Source: Hydrogenophaga sp. (lineage in GTDB: Bacteria > Pseudomonadota > Gammaproteobacteria > Burkholderiales > Burkholderiaceae_C). From it: 45,481 nt of DNA. The notes beneath the pieces are model-generated. The model saw only the letters and a list, made by a program, of their open reading frames with translations, did no database searches and was not told where the DNA came from. Location of the stretch: contig JALORL010000005.1 in NCBI GenBank assembly GCA_025458915.1, positions 1-45,481 of the forward strand. Reading direction: 5' to 3'. The position numbers were made by a program, and so were the translations under genes. Positions within the stretch are counted from its first letter, which is position 1. Each line of letters begins with the position of its first letter. Of the stretch, positions 20,989-28,762 are shown in pieces.

Positions 20989-21294
20989 CTCAACAGAAAC
21001 AGGGGATACGCTTTTCCAGAGAAGAAAAGCCCACCTAACCCAAAACGTTTACATGTTTTCGATCATGAGGCCTCAATCGGTTGCAGCACGCCGCAGGCTG
21101 TGGCACGGCGTTGCGCTGGCGTCGCTCCATGGGGCCAATCATGGAGCCATCGCCGGCCGCAGCTGCAGCTCATTCGCTCTGCTTCGCTCCAAAACGCTGC
21201 GCCCCCAACGAGTACACCAGGCACCCCACGCGTGGAGGCGCCCGCCCACGCCAAAAGCGGTTCTACGGAGCCATTTCGGGCAGCGCATCCATGC
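20989..21294. other. Non-coding boundary between core chromosome and island
   Basis: I see no gene here. A 7-bp hairpin (GCTTTTC..GAAAAGC, 21010-21030) lies at the left. The 166-residue minus-strand ORF that crosses this stretch is a shadow that runs into abiEii in another frame. The island edge probably falls in this stretch; no duplicated attachment site could be seen. Confidence 0.4.
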
Positions 21295-22251
21295 TCACTC
21301 CGCTCTGAAGGCCGGTGGAGCATCATCGTTTGGCTCGACGCTGGCAAACCGAGCAGCCAACAGATCGGCCTGCTCGGCAAACTTCTTCGCATTGGTCTTC
21401 CGCAACTGCGCCAGGTTCTGCAACTTCCATCGCACGCCCGGCAGATGTTCGAGGTGGTCGATGCCCAGCCGTGCCCACTCGGGTGTACCGGCAACCAGCG
21501 AGAGCAGAAAAAGCCGTTCCTCCTCGTCCAGTCCCAACTGGATCTCGTGCACCAGGCGCTCACGGGCGGCGAGCAATGCCTCCAACGGCACCGGCTCCGC
21601 CGTCATGCCATGAAAGTTGTGCGTGAAGTCGTACTGGATGTCACGCAGCGGAGGGAACAGCATCTCGTGCACTGGACGGTTGCTGCTGGCCAGGTAGACG
21701 ACGAAGGCGCGCCGGATGCCGGGCGTGATGCCTTCGTGCGAAAAAAGCTGCATCACGTCGAACAGGTCGCGGGGATGCTGCCGATCCAGCGCCGCCACCA
21801 GCTTGCCGCCGTAAACGTCTTCCAGCGAGACCACCGGGATCTCCAGGTCGGCCATCAGCACATCACGCGCGGTCGGCGTGAGCGAGGCTTGACGCACCGG
21901 CAGCACGGTGCCCCGCATCACGAAATTCACTTCGATCTTGACCTGTACGGGTCCACGCCGCACCAACAGCTTGGTCTCCCCCTCTGCTGCCGCCGGCGCG
22001 TGCACCTGCAAGCCTTGTTTCTTCAAGCGCTCAGCCGCTTGCCGGATGGCCTCATTGATGCGAACCAGCGCTTCGTCACGTGGCAGCGTGTGGTCGGGAA
22101 AGACCAGATCAAGGTCCACCGACAGGCGCGGCATGTCGCGCACGAAGAGGTTGATCGCGGTTCCACCCTTCAGCGCCAACGTGTCGTCCACGAAAACCAG
22201 CGGCGCCACCTGCGTCAGCAGGCGCGCGGTATCAAGATAGGTCTGATTCAT
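21295..22251 (-). CDS. abiEii: AbiEii/AbiGii-type nucleotidyltransferase toxin
   Basis: This toxin of type IV-class AbiE toxin-antitoxin and abortive-infection systems has a nucleotidyltransferase fold; characterised relatives add nucleotides to tRNA acceptor ends. The 318-residue protein has the motif LALKGGTAINLFV, followed by the catalytic acidic pair in 'RLSVDLDLVFPDHT', and 'PVVSLEDVYGGKLVAALDRQHPRDLFDVMQLF', a conserved DUF1814 signature (KxxAxxxRxxxRDxxD). Length is normal. Its ATG overlaps the stop of the antitoxin gene upstream (ATGA), the standard abiEi-abiEii arrangement. It appears intact. Confidence 0.9.
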   Translation of the reverse strand: MNQTYLDTARLLTQVAPLVFVDDTLALKGGTAINLFVRDMPRLSVDLDLVFPDHTLPRDEALVRINEAIRQAAERLKKQGLQVHAPAAAEGETKLLVRRGPVQVKIEVNFVMRGTVLPVRQASLTPTARDVLMADLEIPVVSLEDVYGGKLVAALDRQHPRDLFDVMQLFSHEGITPGIRRAFVVYLASSNRPVHEMLFPPLRDIQYDFTHNFHGMTAEPVPLEALLAARERLVHEIQLGLDEEERLFLLSLVAGTPEWARLGIDHLEHLPGVRWKLQNLAQLRKTNAKKFAEQADLLAARFASVEPNDDAPPAFRAE

Positions 22252-22985
22252 CGTTTTAGCACCAGCAGGCCGTCGGCCGATCGGGACACCCAGGGCCGGT
22301 CGCTGCCCGTCGGTAACGTGGCCGGATCGAGCTTGGCTGCCCAGGGCAGCGATGCCTCGCGGCCGAGTTGCAGGCAGAGCCGTACGGTCTTGACGCTCGT
22401 GCAGCGCTGCAGCAGCTCGCGCAGCACGTCGACACGCAGGCTGTAGGTACTTTCCACGAGCTCGCGCGCCTCCTGCAACGGCTGGCGGACGCCGACGTCG
22501 CTCAGCAACTCCAGCAGTGCGCGCTCCGGCGCCGATACCTGCGGCGCTCCGCTACGCTTCTCGAACGGCCCGGCGTGCAGCAAGGCGCCAGGCTGCTCAT
22601 CGAAGAGCCGCTTGCGGTGGTACTCGGCCGGAAAGCGCTCGGTGAACCATTCGGGCAGGCGCCCGGCCGCCCAGCCATAGAGCTGCAGCACCGGCTGCTG
22701 CGCCACATACTGGCGCACGCCATACCAGTCCAGCGCCGACTTGCCGCCTACGTGCAAGCCTTTGAGGCGACGCTGCAGCAGGGTTAGGCTCGGATGCAGC
22801 GCTAGGGTGTCGTTGGGCCGGCAGAAAACCCCGCGAGCCAAGCGCGTGAGCCAGCCCGCGCGCACATAGTGCACGGCCAGATCCGCAGAGATGCCCAACG
22901 CCGCCAGGTCTTCCGAGGTCAGCGGCATCCCCGGCGGCAGGCGGGTATAGAGCGCATTTAGTTTGCTCGTTCCAGTCGTAGCCAT
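22248..22985 (-). CDS. abiEi: AbiEi-type antitoxin with winged-helix DNA-binding domain
   Basis: AbiEi antitoxins repress their own promoter through an N-terminal helix-turn-helix domain and counter AbiEii. The 245-residue product starts at ATG 22985 (MATTGTSKLNALYTRLPPGMPLTSEDLAALGIS); the tracked TTG four codons earlier is less likely. The winged-helix part includes 'SADLAVHYVRAGWLTRLARGVFCRPND'. The C-terminal part carries 'LQRRLKGLHVGGKSALDWYGVRQYV', 'ERALLELLSDV' and 'VKTVRLCLQLGREASLPW', typical of AbiEi_3-like antitoxins. It precedes and overlaps the toxin gene. Inverted repeats lie directly upstream. Confidence 0.88.
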   Translation of the reverse strand: MATTGTSKLNALYTRLPPGMPLTSEDLAALGISADLAVHYVRAGWLTRLARGVFCRPNDTLALHPSLTLLQRRLKGLHVGGKSALDWYGVRQYVAQQPVLQLYGWAAGRLPEWFTERFPAEYHRKRLFDEQPGALLHAGPFEKRSGAPQVSAPERALLELLSDVGVRQPLQEARELVESTYSLRVDVLRELLQRCTSVKTVRLCLQLGREASLPWAAKLDPATLPTGSDRPWVSRSADGLLVLKR

Positions 22986-22990
22986 ACTGC

Positions 22991-23042
22991 GATTCAAACA
23001 CTTTATTCAAACTTCAGTCAACTTGAAATGTGATTTTGAATC
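22991..23042 (-). promoter_or_regulatory. Inverted repeats in the abiE promoter region, candidate AbiEi operator
   Basis: GATTCAAA at 22991-22998 and TTTGAATC at 23035-23042 are perfect inverted copies, with an inner TTCAA..TTGAA pair between. The block is AT-rich and directly precedes abiEi. Known AbiEi proteins bind inverted repeats at their own promoter, so this is a candidate autoregulatory site; binding is inferred. Confidence 0.55.
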
Positions 23043-23340
23043 GTAGCTCGACTACGACAATAGAACTTTTTCAAAATAACCGGGCTACCCGTCGACAGCC
23101 AAGCAAGAAATCCGCACCAATCCGCCCGACGCTGTGCATCCTTCGCTGGTTGCGGTGGGGCGTTTGATTGAGCGGCACTGCACATCGACCCAGTCGCGAG
23201 AAACGAAGCCTCCAAAAAATAGACCGATATCTTCGTGCCCTGCACACTGTGACAGAACGGGGTCGGCCCGCTCCTGCCTGACATCCCGTTACTCCGGTTA
23301 CTATTTGCCGAGCAAGGGGAACGAAGGGGGAGCACATCCA
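23043..23340. other. Intergenic stretch between abiEi and the DUF2397 fragment
   Basis: No gene is supported. A small hairpin (TCGTAG-CTCGA-CTACGA, 23041-23057) occurs at the left. The region is less GC-rich than the surroundings and probably holds divergent promoters for abiEi and for the DUF2397 gene, whose RBS (GGGGGAG) is at the right end. Confidence 0.4.
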
Positions 23341-23589
23341 GTGCTGACAACAAACACGGCAGCAGAACTGTTTCGGCACCTGAGCGCGGACAAAGCCGTG
23401 CTCTACCGCAGCATCATGGACGTATTCGCCGCAGCCAAGCGGCAGTACCGCCTCCAGCTGCGGCCAGACGAGGTCCTCGCTGAAGCCAACTGGCCAGGTT
23501 CACCACCGCGCCTTGAAGAAGTGAGCATCGCCCTGGCACAACTGGCCGCGTGGGGCAACCTCGAATCCCAGCCCGACACCGCGTGTTGA
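23341..23589 (+). pseudogene. N-terminal fragment of a DUF2397 protein (JetA of type III Wadjet)
   Basis: The GTG at 23341 has GGGGGAG eight bases upstream and opens 82 codons. These read as the N-terminus of the DUF2397/TIGR02677 family: 'ELFRHLSADKAVLYRSIMDVFAAAKRQYRLQLRPDEVLAEANWP' and 'ALAQLAAWGNLESQPDTA'. Full-length members are several hundred residues and continue after PDT(A/S)R with a VTTVEDFYRAR-like motif; here the frame ends in CysStop just at that point. DUF2397 belongs to the four-gene TIGR02677-02680 locus, described as type III Wadjet anti-plasmid defence. The other three genes are not present. The rest was evidently removed by the recombination that joined the RepA fragment. 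Confidence 0.78.
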
Positions 23590-24140
23590 TGCGCGCGCGG
23601 CCCTACGAGATCCTGCGCTTCATCGGGCGCGGCGTGTCGCTGCGCGACTACCAGCGCCTCAAGGCTGCGCTCGATCGCCTGCAGTCCACCACCGTGGCCA
23701 CGTCCATCCGAGAGACCACCGGGCGGCGCCTGCACCGCTTTTCCTGGATCAACGAATGGAAGGAGCTGGCCGATGCCCACGGCACGCCGCTGGGCATCGA
23801 GCTGATCTTGCCGGACTGGTTCTATGCGGGCGTGCTGGACGCGGCCCTGGTGCTCACCATCGACCCGGCCTACTTCGACCTCACCGGAGGCATCGAGCGC
23901 TGGCTATACCGCCTGGTACGCAAGCACGGCGGTCACCAGCCTGGTGGCTGGCAGTTCGACTTCAAGCACCTGCACCGCAAGTCCGGCAGCACCGCCAAGC
24001 CACACGACTTCGCCTGCGACCTGCGCGCCCTGGTGGCTCGGCAGTCCATGCCCGGCTACCGCCTGGGCATCGTGCGCATGCCGGGCACGGGTGCAGAGGT
24101 ACTGACGTTCCGACCGGTGCCACCCACGGCACGGGGATAA
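23589..24140 (+). pseudogene. repA: C-terminal part of a RepA-type replication initiator
   Basis: The frame from ATG 23589 encodes 183 residues that match the second half of the RepA initiators found in Tn4371-like ICEs and broad-host plasmids: 'YEILRFIGRGVSLRDYQRLKAALDRLQSTTVATSI', 'HRFSWINEWKE', 'LPDWFYAGVLDAALVLTIDPAYFDLTGGIERWLYRLVRKHGG' and 'PGYRLGIVRMPGTGAEVLTFRPVPP'. Complete proteins have roughly 100-120 further residues at the N-terminus. The joint with the DUF2397 fragment is within a few bases of 23580-23595. It could still be translated from the internal ATG, but it is unlikely to be a functional initiator alone. Confidence 0.78.
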
Positions 24141-24164
24141 GCGGTTCATGGCCTGTGGACGGGC

Positions 24165-24228
24165 TCGTGCCATCGGGCGTGTCCCGCCTCGTGCTATCCG
24201 GCGTGCATCCATCGTGCCATCAAGCGTT
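24165..24228 (+). repeat. Three iteron-like direct repeats
   Basis: Three copies of a 17-bp unit follow each other at 23-24-bp spacing: TCGTGCCATCGGGCGTG (24165-24181), TCGTGCTATCCGGCGTG (24189-24205) and TCGTGCCATCAAGCGTT (24212-24228). They lie directly after the RepA fragment and before parA, the usual place for iterons bound by an initiator. A spacing near two helix turns fits iteron arrays. Confidence 0.65.
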
Positions 24229-24384
24229 CCGATCGGCCGCCAGCCCAATGGCGGCGCGGGTTGTCGTCGGCCGTAACGTACCTAACCAGATTCATCTAAC
24301 TGGTGGTGAGAGCGCGCCGTTTCGGTGGACAAGTGTCGACCGGCACGCTGCCGCCGCCGCGATTCGAGCGGAAGGGACCACGCC

Positions 24385-25000
24385 GTGATCCTGGCCCTGC
24401 TCAACCAGAAAGGCGGCGTGGGCAAGACCACGCTGGCCACCCACATCGCGGGCGAGCTCGCGCTGCGCGGTCAGCAGGTGGTGCTGCTCGATGCCGATCC
24501 GCAAGGCTCGGCACTGGACTGGACCCAGCGCCGCAGCCAGCAGGGCCTGCCCCGGCTTTTCAGCGCCGTGGGCCTGGCACGCGAGACCCTGCACCAGGAA
24601 GCGCCCGAACTGGCCCGGCGGGTCGATCACGTTGTCATCGACGGCCCGCCGCGCATCGCGGCGCTGGCGCGCTCCGCGTTGCTGGCGGCCGACCGCGTGG
24701 TCATCCCGGTGCAGCCCAGCCCCTACGACCTGTGGGCCAGCGCCGAAATGGTGGCGCTGATCCGGGAAGCCCAGGTCTTCCGCCCGGCGCTGCGCGCGGC
24801 CTTTGCCATCAACCGGCGCGTCAGCACCACCGTGATCGGCCGAGCAGCCGCTGCCCGCGCTGCGCTCGGAGGTGCACCAGCGCATCGTGTTCGCCGACAG
24901 CGTGGCCGCCGGCCGGCTGGCCTGCGAAACCGCACCCGACAGCGCTGCCGCACGCGAGGTGACCGCCCTGGTCGATGAACTGCTGCGGTGGCCGTCATGA
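24385..25000 (+). pseudogene. parA: ParA-family partition ATPase, frameshifted by a small deletion
   Basis: The GTG at 24385 has GGAAGGGA upstream and starts VILALLNQKGGVGKTTLATHIAGELALRG, the deviant Walker A of ParA. It continues with 'VVLLDADPQGSALDW', 'VVIDGPPRIAALARSALLAADRVVIPVQPSPYD' and 'AFAINRRVSTTVIG'. After that the tracked frame turns into an Arg/Ala-rich shadow. The expected C-terminus (EQPLPALRSEVHQRIVFADSVAAGRL..., to WPS) is in another frame from 24842 and ends at 25000. Family members have about eight more residues at the joint. A 23-nt deletion, perhaps between two GGCC(G) repeats, would give exactly this. The C-terminal stop overlaps the next ATG, showing that the original gene ended there. 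Confidence 0.82.
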
Positions 25001-25269
25001 CTGCGGAACACCCGTCGCGTGGCAAACGCATCGCCATCGGCGCACGCCCACCCGCCAACCCGCAGGCCGATGCCTGGGTGCGCCAGGGTGATGGCGAGGC
25101 GCTGCAGAAAGGCGATCTGTTCACCGCCCGCCTTACGCTGGATGTGACGCCCGCCATGCGCGCACGCATCAAGGTTTCGGCGTTCACCCAGGGCACCACC
25201 GTGGCCGAACTGCTGCGCGCCCTGCTGGAGCGCGAATTCCCGGAATCCCGTCCAGAGACATCCCCATGA
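24997..25269 (+). CDS. Small ribbon-helix-helix-type protein, partner of ParA
   Basis: The ATG at 24997 overlaps the original parA stop (ATGA) and gives 90 residues. The N-terminal half is flexible; the C-terminal half 'FTARLTLDVTPAMRARIKVSAFTQGTTVAELLRALLEREFPE' has the strand-helix-helix pattern of ribbon-helix-helix proteins. In Tn4371-like elements a small gene of this kind stands between parA and the DUF2840 gene and is often called ParB-like. The function as a centromere-binding partner is inferred from position. Confidence 0.7.
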   Translation: MTAEHPSRGKRIAIGARPPANPQADAWVRQGDGEALQKGDLFTARLTLDVTPAMRARIKVSAFTQGTTVAELLRALLEREFPESRPETSP

Positions 25270-25847
25270 ACATGCACACCACGCCCGATGGCACGGTTGC
25301 GCCCAGCGCAGCACATTCACCGCGGCTGCAGCCTCTTCCGCTGCAATACAGCCCGGCAGGAACCCCGCCGCTGACCCGCGTCTCGCTGGCCTACGTCCAC
25401 CTGCGCTTCAACCTCTATCTGCGCTTTGGGCAACCCGAACGTACCTTGCAACTCGACCACTGGCGGCGCTGTGCGATCTTCAAACCGTCGGCCGTTTTCT
25501 GCCGCGTGCGCTGGCAGGCCAACGACCACGGCACGACGCTGTGGCAGTTGATGGTGCTGCAGGCCGGCACGCCGCTGGACACCTTGCAGAGCCTGCCTGG
25601 CGTACGCCCTGGCGCGCGCCTGTTGCTGAACGCCGAAGGCGAACTCAAGGTACGCGCCGTGCTGCAGCAGATCGACGCCATCGAGGCCCAGGGCATCGAC
25701 GCCTGCACCGTCGCCGCCGCGTACTGGGGCACGCTGGGAAACCGTCTTGCGGTCTGGACTGCTGGGCCGTCGGCCACTCCGCTGCAACTGCCGGCATATG
25801 GTGCCGACCGCCACGCCGCAGCGCTGGCCACGAGGGGCGCGTCATGA
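25266..25847 (+). CDS. DUF2840 domain protein of conjugative elements
   Basis: The 193-residue protein matches the DUF2840 family: 'TRVSLAYVHLRFNLYLRFGQPERTLQLDHWRRCAIFKPSAVFCRVRWQANDHGTTLWQLMVLQA', 'PLPGVRPGARLLL'-like and 'GIDACTVAAAYWGTLGNRLAVW'. DUF2840 genes are nearly always found between parA and traF in Tn4371-like ICEs. The function is unknown; the tight overlaps (4 bp with both neighbours) imply coordinated expression with TraF. Confidence 0.82.
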   Translation: MNMHTTPDGTVAPSAAHSPRLQPLPLQYSPAGTPPLTRVSLAYVHLRFNLYLRFGQPERTLQLDHWRRCAIFKPSAVFCRVRWQANDHGTTLWQLMVLQAGTPLDTLQSLPGVRPGARLLLNAEGELKVRAVLQQIDAIEAQGIDACTVAAAYWGTLGNRLAVWTAGPSATPLQLPAYGADRHAAALATRGAS

Positions 25848-26407
25848 GCCGCTCGCGTGCTTCCATCCTTGCACTCGGCTGCACAGCAGCCGTCGCATTG
25901 GCTGCACTCGCGTGGGCCTCGTTCGCAAAGCCCTTGCCGCGCCTGGTCTACAACCCATCTGACAGCGTGCCCGTGGGCTGGTACCGCGTCGATCCGATGC
26001 TGCAACAACCAGCGTCTGACACCACACCGAAGTCCGCACCGCTGCAGGTCGGCAGCATCGTGCTTGTCCGCCTTCCAGCCCACGCCGCTGCACTGGCCGC
26101 GCAGCGCGGCTACCTGCCGCTGCAGGTTCCGTTGCTCAAACGCGTGGGCGCTGTGGCGCCACAACGCGTGTGCACCATTGGCCGGACCTTGCGCATCGAC
26201 GGCAACTTCGTGACCACCATGTTGCGCGCGGACCGCCTGGGTCGCCCTCTGCACGGCTGGCCGCAATGCCGCCGCTTGCGGGCTGGCGAAATCTTCCTGC
26301 TTAGCGTGACGAACCCGGCCTCGTTCGACAGCCGCTATTTCGGGCCGGTGCGCAGCGCCGATGTCATCGGCAGCGCGCACCTCTTGTGGTTGGAGGGCCA
26401 GCCATGA
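25844..26407 (+). CDS. traF: TraF-type S26 signal peptidase / conjugal pilin maturation protease
   Basis: The 187-residue membrane-anchored protein is of the S26C family. ATG 25844 overlaps the DUF2840 stop. The N-terminal transmembrane anchor (ILALGCTAAVALAALAWASFA) is followed by 'LVYNPSDSVPVGWYRV', which holds the catalytic Ser motif region (N-x-S-x-S-x-P-x-G-W). Later come 'PLLKRVGAVAPQRVCTIG' with the Lys general base, and 'PLHGWPQCRRLRAGEIFLLS', 'SFDSRYFGPVRSADVIG', which are diagnostic of TraF. In IncP plasmids TraF matures and cyclises pilin. All key segments appear intact, but no pilin gene is in the window. Confidence 0.88.
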   Translation: MSRSRASILALGCTAAVALAALAWASFAKPLPRLVYNPSDSVPVGWYRVDPMLQQPASDTTPKSAPLQVGSIVLVRLPAHAAALAAQRGYLPLQVPLLKRVGAVAPQRVCTIGRTLRIDGNFVTTMLRADRLGRPLHGWPQCRRLRAGEIFLLSVTNPASFDSRYFGPVRSADVIGSAHLLWLEGQP

Positions 26408-26682
26408 CGGCCGCGCGACGGCAGTCGCCGCAGCCGCCAGTGCATCGCCTCACCTTGCCCGCCGGCCCGGTGGACGGCACAGGTGCAGGGGGGAAAATGC
26501 AGGGCAAGATAAAAGGAGGCGGCACCTACGGGCCGCAAACGCCCGTCTGCACAAGGGCCTGGCGCAGCACGCGCCAGGTGGCGGCACGGTGCTGCGCCCG
26601 TGCCCAAACCCGCGCCGCGACGGCCTCGGCCACGTGCCTTGCACGTCGCACTGCGCCAAGGCTAGGTAGGGGCCACCAATGA
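26404..26682 (+). CDS. Small hypothetical ORF between traF and the relaxase gene; doubtful
   Basis: An ATG overlapping the traF stop (ATGA) opens 92 codons that reach into the relaxase start. The product is rich in Arg/Ala/Thr with no recognisable domain, and its second half looks like a shadow reading. In related elements a lytic transglycosylase often stands here; it is absent. The stretch may instead be non-coding and hold the transfer origin next to the relaxase gene. Confidence 0.3.
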   Translation: MTAARRQSPQPPVHRLTLPAGPVDGTGAGGKMQGKIKGGGTYGPQTPVCTRAWRSTRQVAARCCARAQTRAATASATCLARRTAPRLGRGHQ

Positions 26683-28697
26683 GCCGCAAGGACGAAGACC
26701 GCTTCCGCCCCGAGCCGGGCAAGCCGGGCCGAAGCGGCGAGCGTTTCATCAGCAAGGTGCTTCAGCAGGCCGGCAAGGCGGGCGCCAAGGCACTTTCCAA
26801 GCCTTGGGCGCGTGCGCCTGGCATGGCCGGGCAACAGCCCGGCGCGCGCCTGGGGCGGGGCCACGTCGCGGCCCGCTTCGCCAGCCTGGGCCTGGGTGCC
26901 AAAGCGCGCCGCGTCGCCATCAAGGCGCGGCTGGTCAACCTTTCCAAGGCGGGTGCACGCTCCACCGGCACCCACCTGCGCTACATCGAGCGCGAGGGTG
27001 TCAACCGCCAGGGCGGCCCGGGTCAGGCCTACGGGCCCGCCAGCGACGCCGCTGACCTTGACGCCTTCCGCGAACGCGGGCAGGACGATCGCCACCAGTT
27101 CCGGTTCATCGTCTCGCCCGAAGACGCCGAGCAACTCCACGATCTGCGCACCTACACCCGCCACCTGATGCAGCGCATGGAGGCCGACCTGGGCACCCGC
27201 CTCGATTGGGTGGCCGTGGACCACTGGAACACCGATAACCCGCACACCCATCTGGTGCTGCGCGGAAAGGACGAACGCGGTAAAGACCTCATCATTGCCC
27301 GTGACTACATCGCTCATGGCATGCGCGAGCGCGCAGCGGCTCTGGCAACCGAATGGCTGGGGCCCCGCACCGAGCTGGAGATCCGCCAGGCCCAGGTCCG
27401 CGAAATCACCCAGGAACGCTGGACCAGCCTGGACCGCACCCTGCAGCGCGAAGCCACCGAAGGCCAGCTCACACCCGCCGCCCTCGCCCGCCCGCACCTT
27501 CAGTCACAGCGCCAACTGCTGGTGGGCCGCCTGCAACAGCTGCAACGCATGGACTTGGCAAGTGAATCTCCGCCCGGCACCTGGACACTAGAGCCCACCG
27601 CCGAACCCACGCTGCGCGCCCTGGGCGATCGGGGCGACATCATCCGCACCATGCAACGCGCCATGGGCGGCCAGCAGCGCGAGCTGGCCATCCACACCAG
27701 CGGTCTGACTCCCAGACAGACCGATCCCGTTCGCCCGACCATTGTGGGCCGCGTGGCCGCCAAGGGTCTCGCCGACGAGCTCTACGAAAAGGGCTACCTG
27801 ATCATCGACGGCACCGACGGCAAAGCGCACTACGTCCCCTTGCCCGCACGCGCCGAGTTGGAACAGTTCCCGCTGGGCGCCATCGTCGAAGCCAATCCGC
27901 TTGACGCACCCCGGGCCGTGGACCGCCGCATCAGCGAGCAGACCCAGGCCGGCCTGTACCGGAGTGACCAGCACCTCGACGCCTTGCAACGGCAGGGCCA
28001 CGGCGAAAGCGAAGCAGCCGAGCAGGTCAAGACCCATCTGCGCCGGCTCGAAGCCCTGCGCCGAGCTGGCATCGTTGAACGCCTGGCCGAGGGGGTGTGG
28101 CGCGTGCCGTCCGACCTGTCCGAACTCGGCCGCCAGTTCGACGCGCAAGGCCAGGGCGGCCCAAGCGGCGCACTCTCCGTCACGCTCAAGTGCCACCTGC
28201 CCCTTCAGCAGCAAACCCGGGTGATCGGCGCCACATGGCTGGACCAGCAACTCATCAACGGCGAGCGCGGCGCTGTCGGTGCAAGCGCGCCGGCCAACCT
28301 GGGCTTCGGTGGCGAAGCAAAAGCCGCCCTGCGCCAGCGGGCTGCGTTTCTGGTGGAGCAAGGCCTGGCCGAGATACAAGGCGGGCGTACCTTGCTCGCG
28401 CGCAACCTGCTAGCCACCTTGCGCAACCGCGATCTTGCCGCTGCGGCGCAACGCATCGTTTCGGAAACCGGCCGTGCCCATCGCCGGCTCGCCGATGGTC
28501 AATCAGCACGAGGCGTTTTCCGGGAAGCGTTGCAACTGGCCAGTGGCCGCTACGCCGTGGTGGACGATGGCGTGGGCTTCAGCTTGGTGCCTTGGCGCCC
28601 GGTGCTGGAGTCCCGCCTGGGTCAGCAAGTCACCGCCACCATGCGTGGCGGTATCGCCAACTTTGAGTGGCAGCGTTCGCGCGGGCTCGGACATTGA
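26679..28697 (+). CDS. DUF3363/VirD2-like conjugative relaxase (RlxS type)
   Basis: The relaxase nicks oriT and pilots the strand in conjugation. The 672-residue protein starts at ATG 26679 with a TAGGGG site before it. The basic N-terminus contains 'RGHVAARFASLGLGAKARRVAIKARLVNLSKAGARSTGTHLRYIEREGV'. The relaxase core has 'HQFRFIVSPEDAEQLHDLRTYTRHLMQRME' and the metal-binding HUH-type motif VDHWNTDNPHTHLVLRGKD, with 'DYIAHGMRERA' and 'GPRTELEI'. The DUF3363 part (from about residue 270) has 'GRVAAKGLADELYEKGYLIIDGTDGKAHYVPL' and the C-terminal 'RYAVVDDGVGFSLVPWRPVLE'. It seems full length. traR, traG and the trb genes that normally follow are missing. Confidence 0.9.
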   Translation: MSRKDEDRFRPEPGKPGRSGERFISKVLQQAGKAGAKALSKPWARAPGMAGQQPGARLGRGHVAARFASLGLGAKARRVAIKARLVNLSKAGARSTGTHLRYIEREGVNRQGGPGQAYGPASDAADLDAFRERGQDDRHQFRFIVSPEDAEQLHDLRTYTRHLMQRMEADLGTRLDWVAVDHWNTDNPHTHLVLRGKDERGKDLIIARDYIAHGMRERAAALATEWLGPRTELEIRQAQVREITQERWTSLDRTLQREATEGQLTPAALARPHLQSQRQLLVGRLQQLQRMDLASESPPGTWTLEPTAEPTLRALGDRGDIIRTMQRAMGGQQRELAIHTSGLTPRQTDPVRPTIVGRVAAKGLADELYEKGYLIIDGTDGKAHYVPLPARAELEQFPLGAIVEANPLDAPRAVDRRISEQTQAGLYRSDQHLDALQRQGHGESEAAEQVKTHLRRLEALRRAGIVERLAEGVWRVPSDLSELGRQFDAQGQGGPSGALSVTLKCHLPLQQQTRVIGATWLDQQLINGERGAVGASAPANLGFGGEAKAALRQRAAFLVEQGLAEIQGGRTLLARNLLATLRNRDLAAAAQRIVSETGRAHRRLADGQSARGVFREALQLASGRYAVVDDGVGFSLVPWRPVLESRLGQQVTATMRGGIANFEWQRSRGLGH

Positions 28698-28762
28698 AAG
28701 GGTTGCTACCAGACTCCAACAACGTCCCGCAGCGGCGAATCTGAGACACCGACATCGTCCTA

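Noticed and set aside
21063-21563. 166-codon minus-strand ORF beside clpS as a possible gene at the island edge
   Set aside because: Most of it is another frame of abiEii, and the rest has Trp/Cys/Arg-rich shadow composition.
23134-23340. N-terminal part of the 151-codon ORF as coding
   Set aside because: Its first 69 codons show no family similarity and lack an RBS; the DUF2397 match begins after the GTG at 23341 with a strong RBS.
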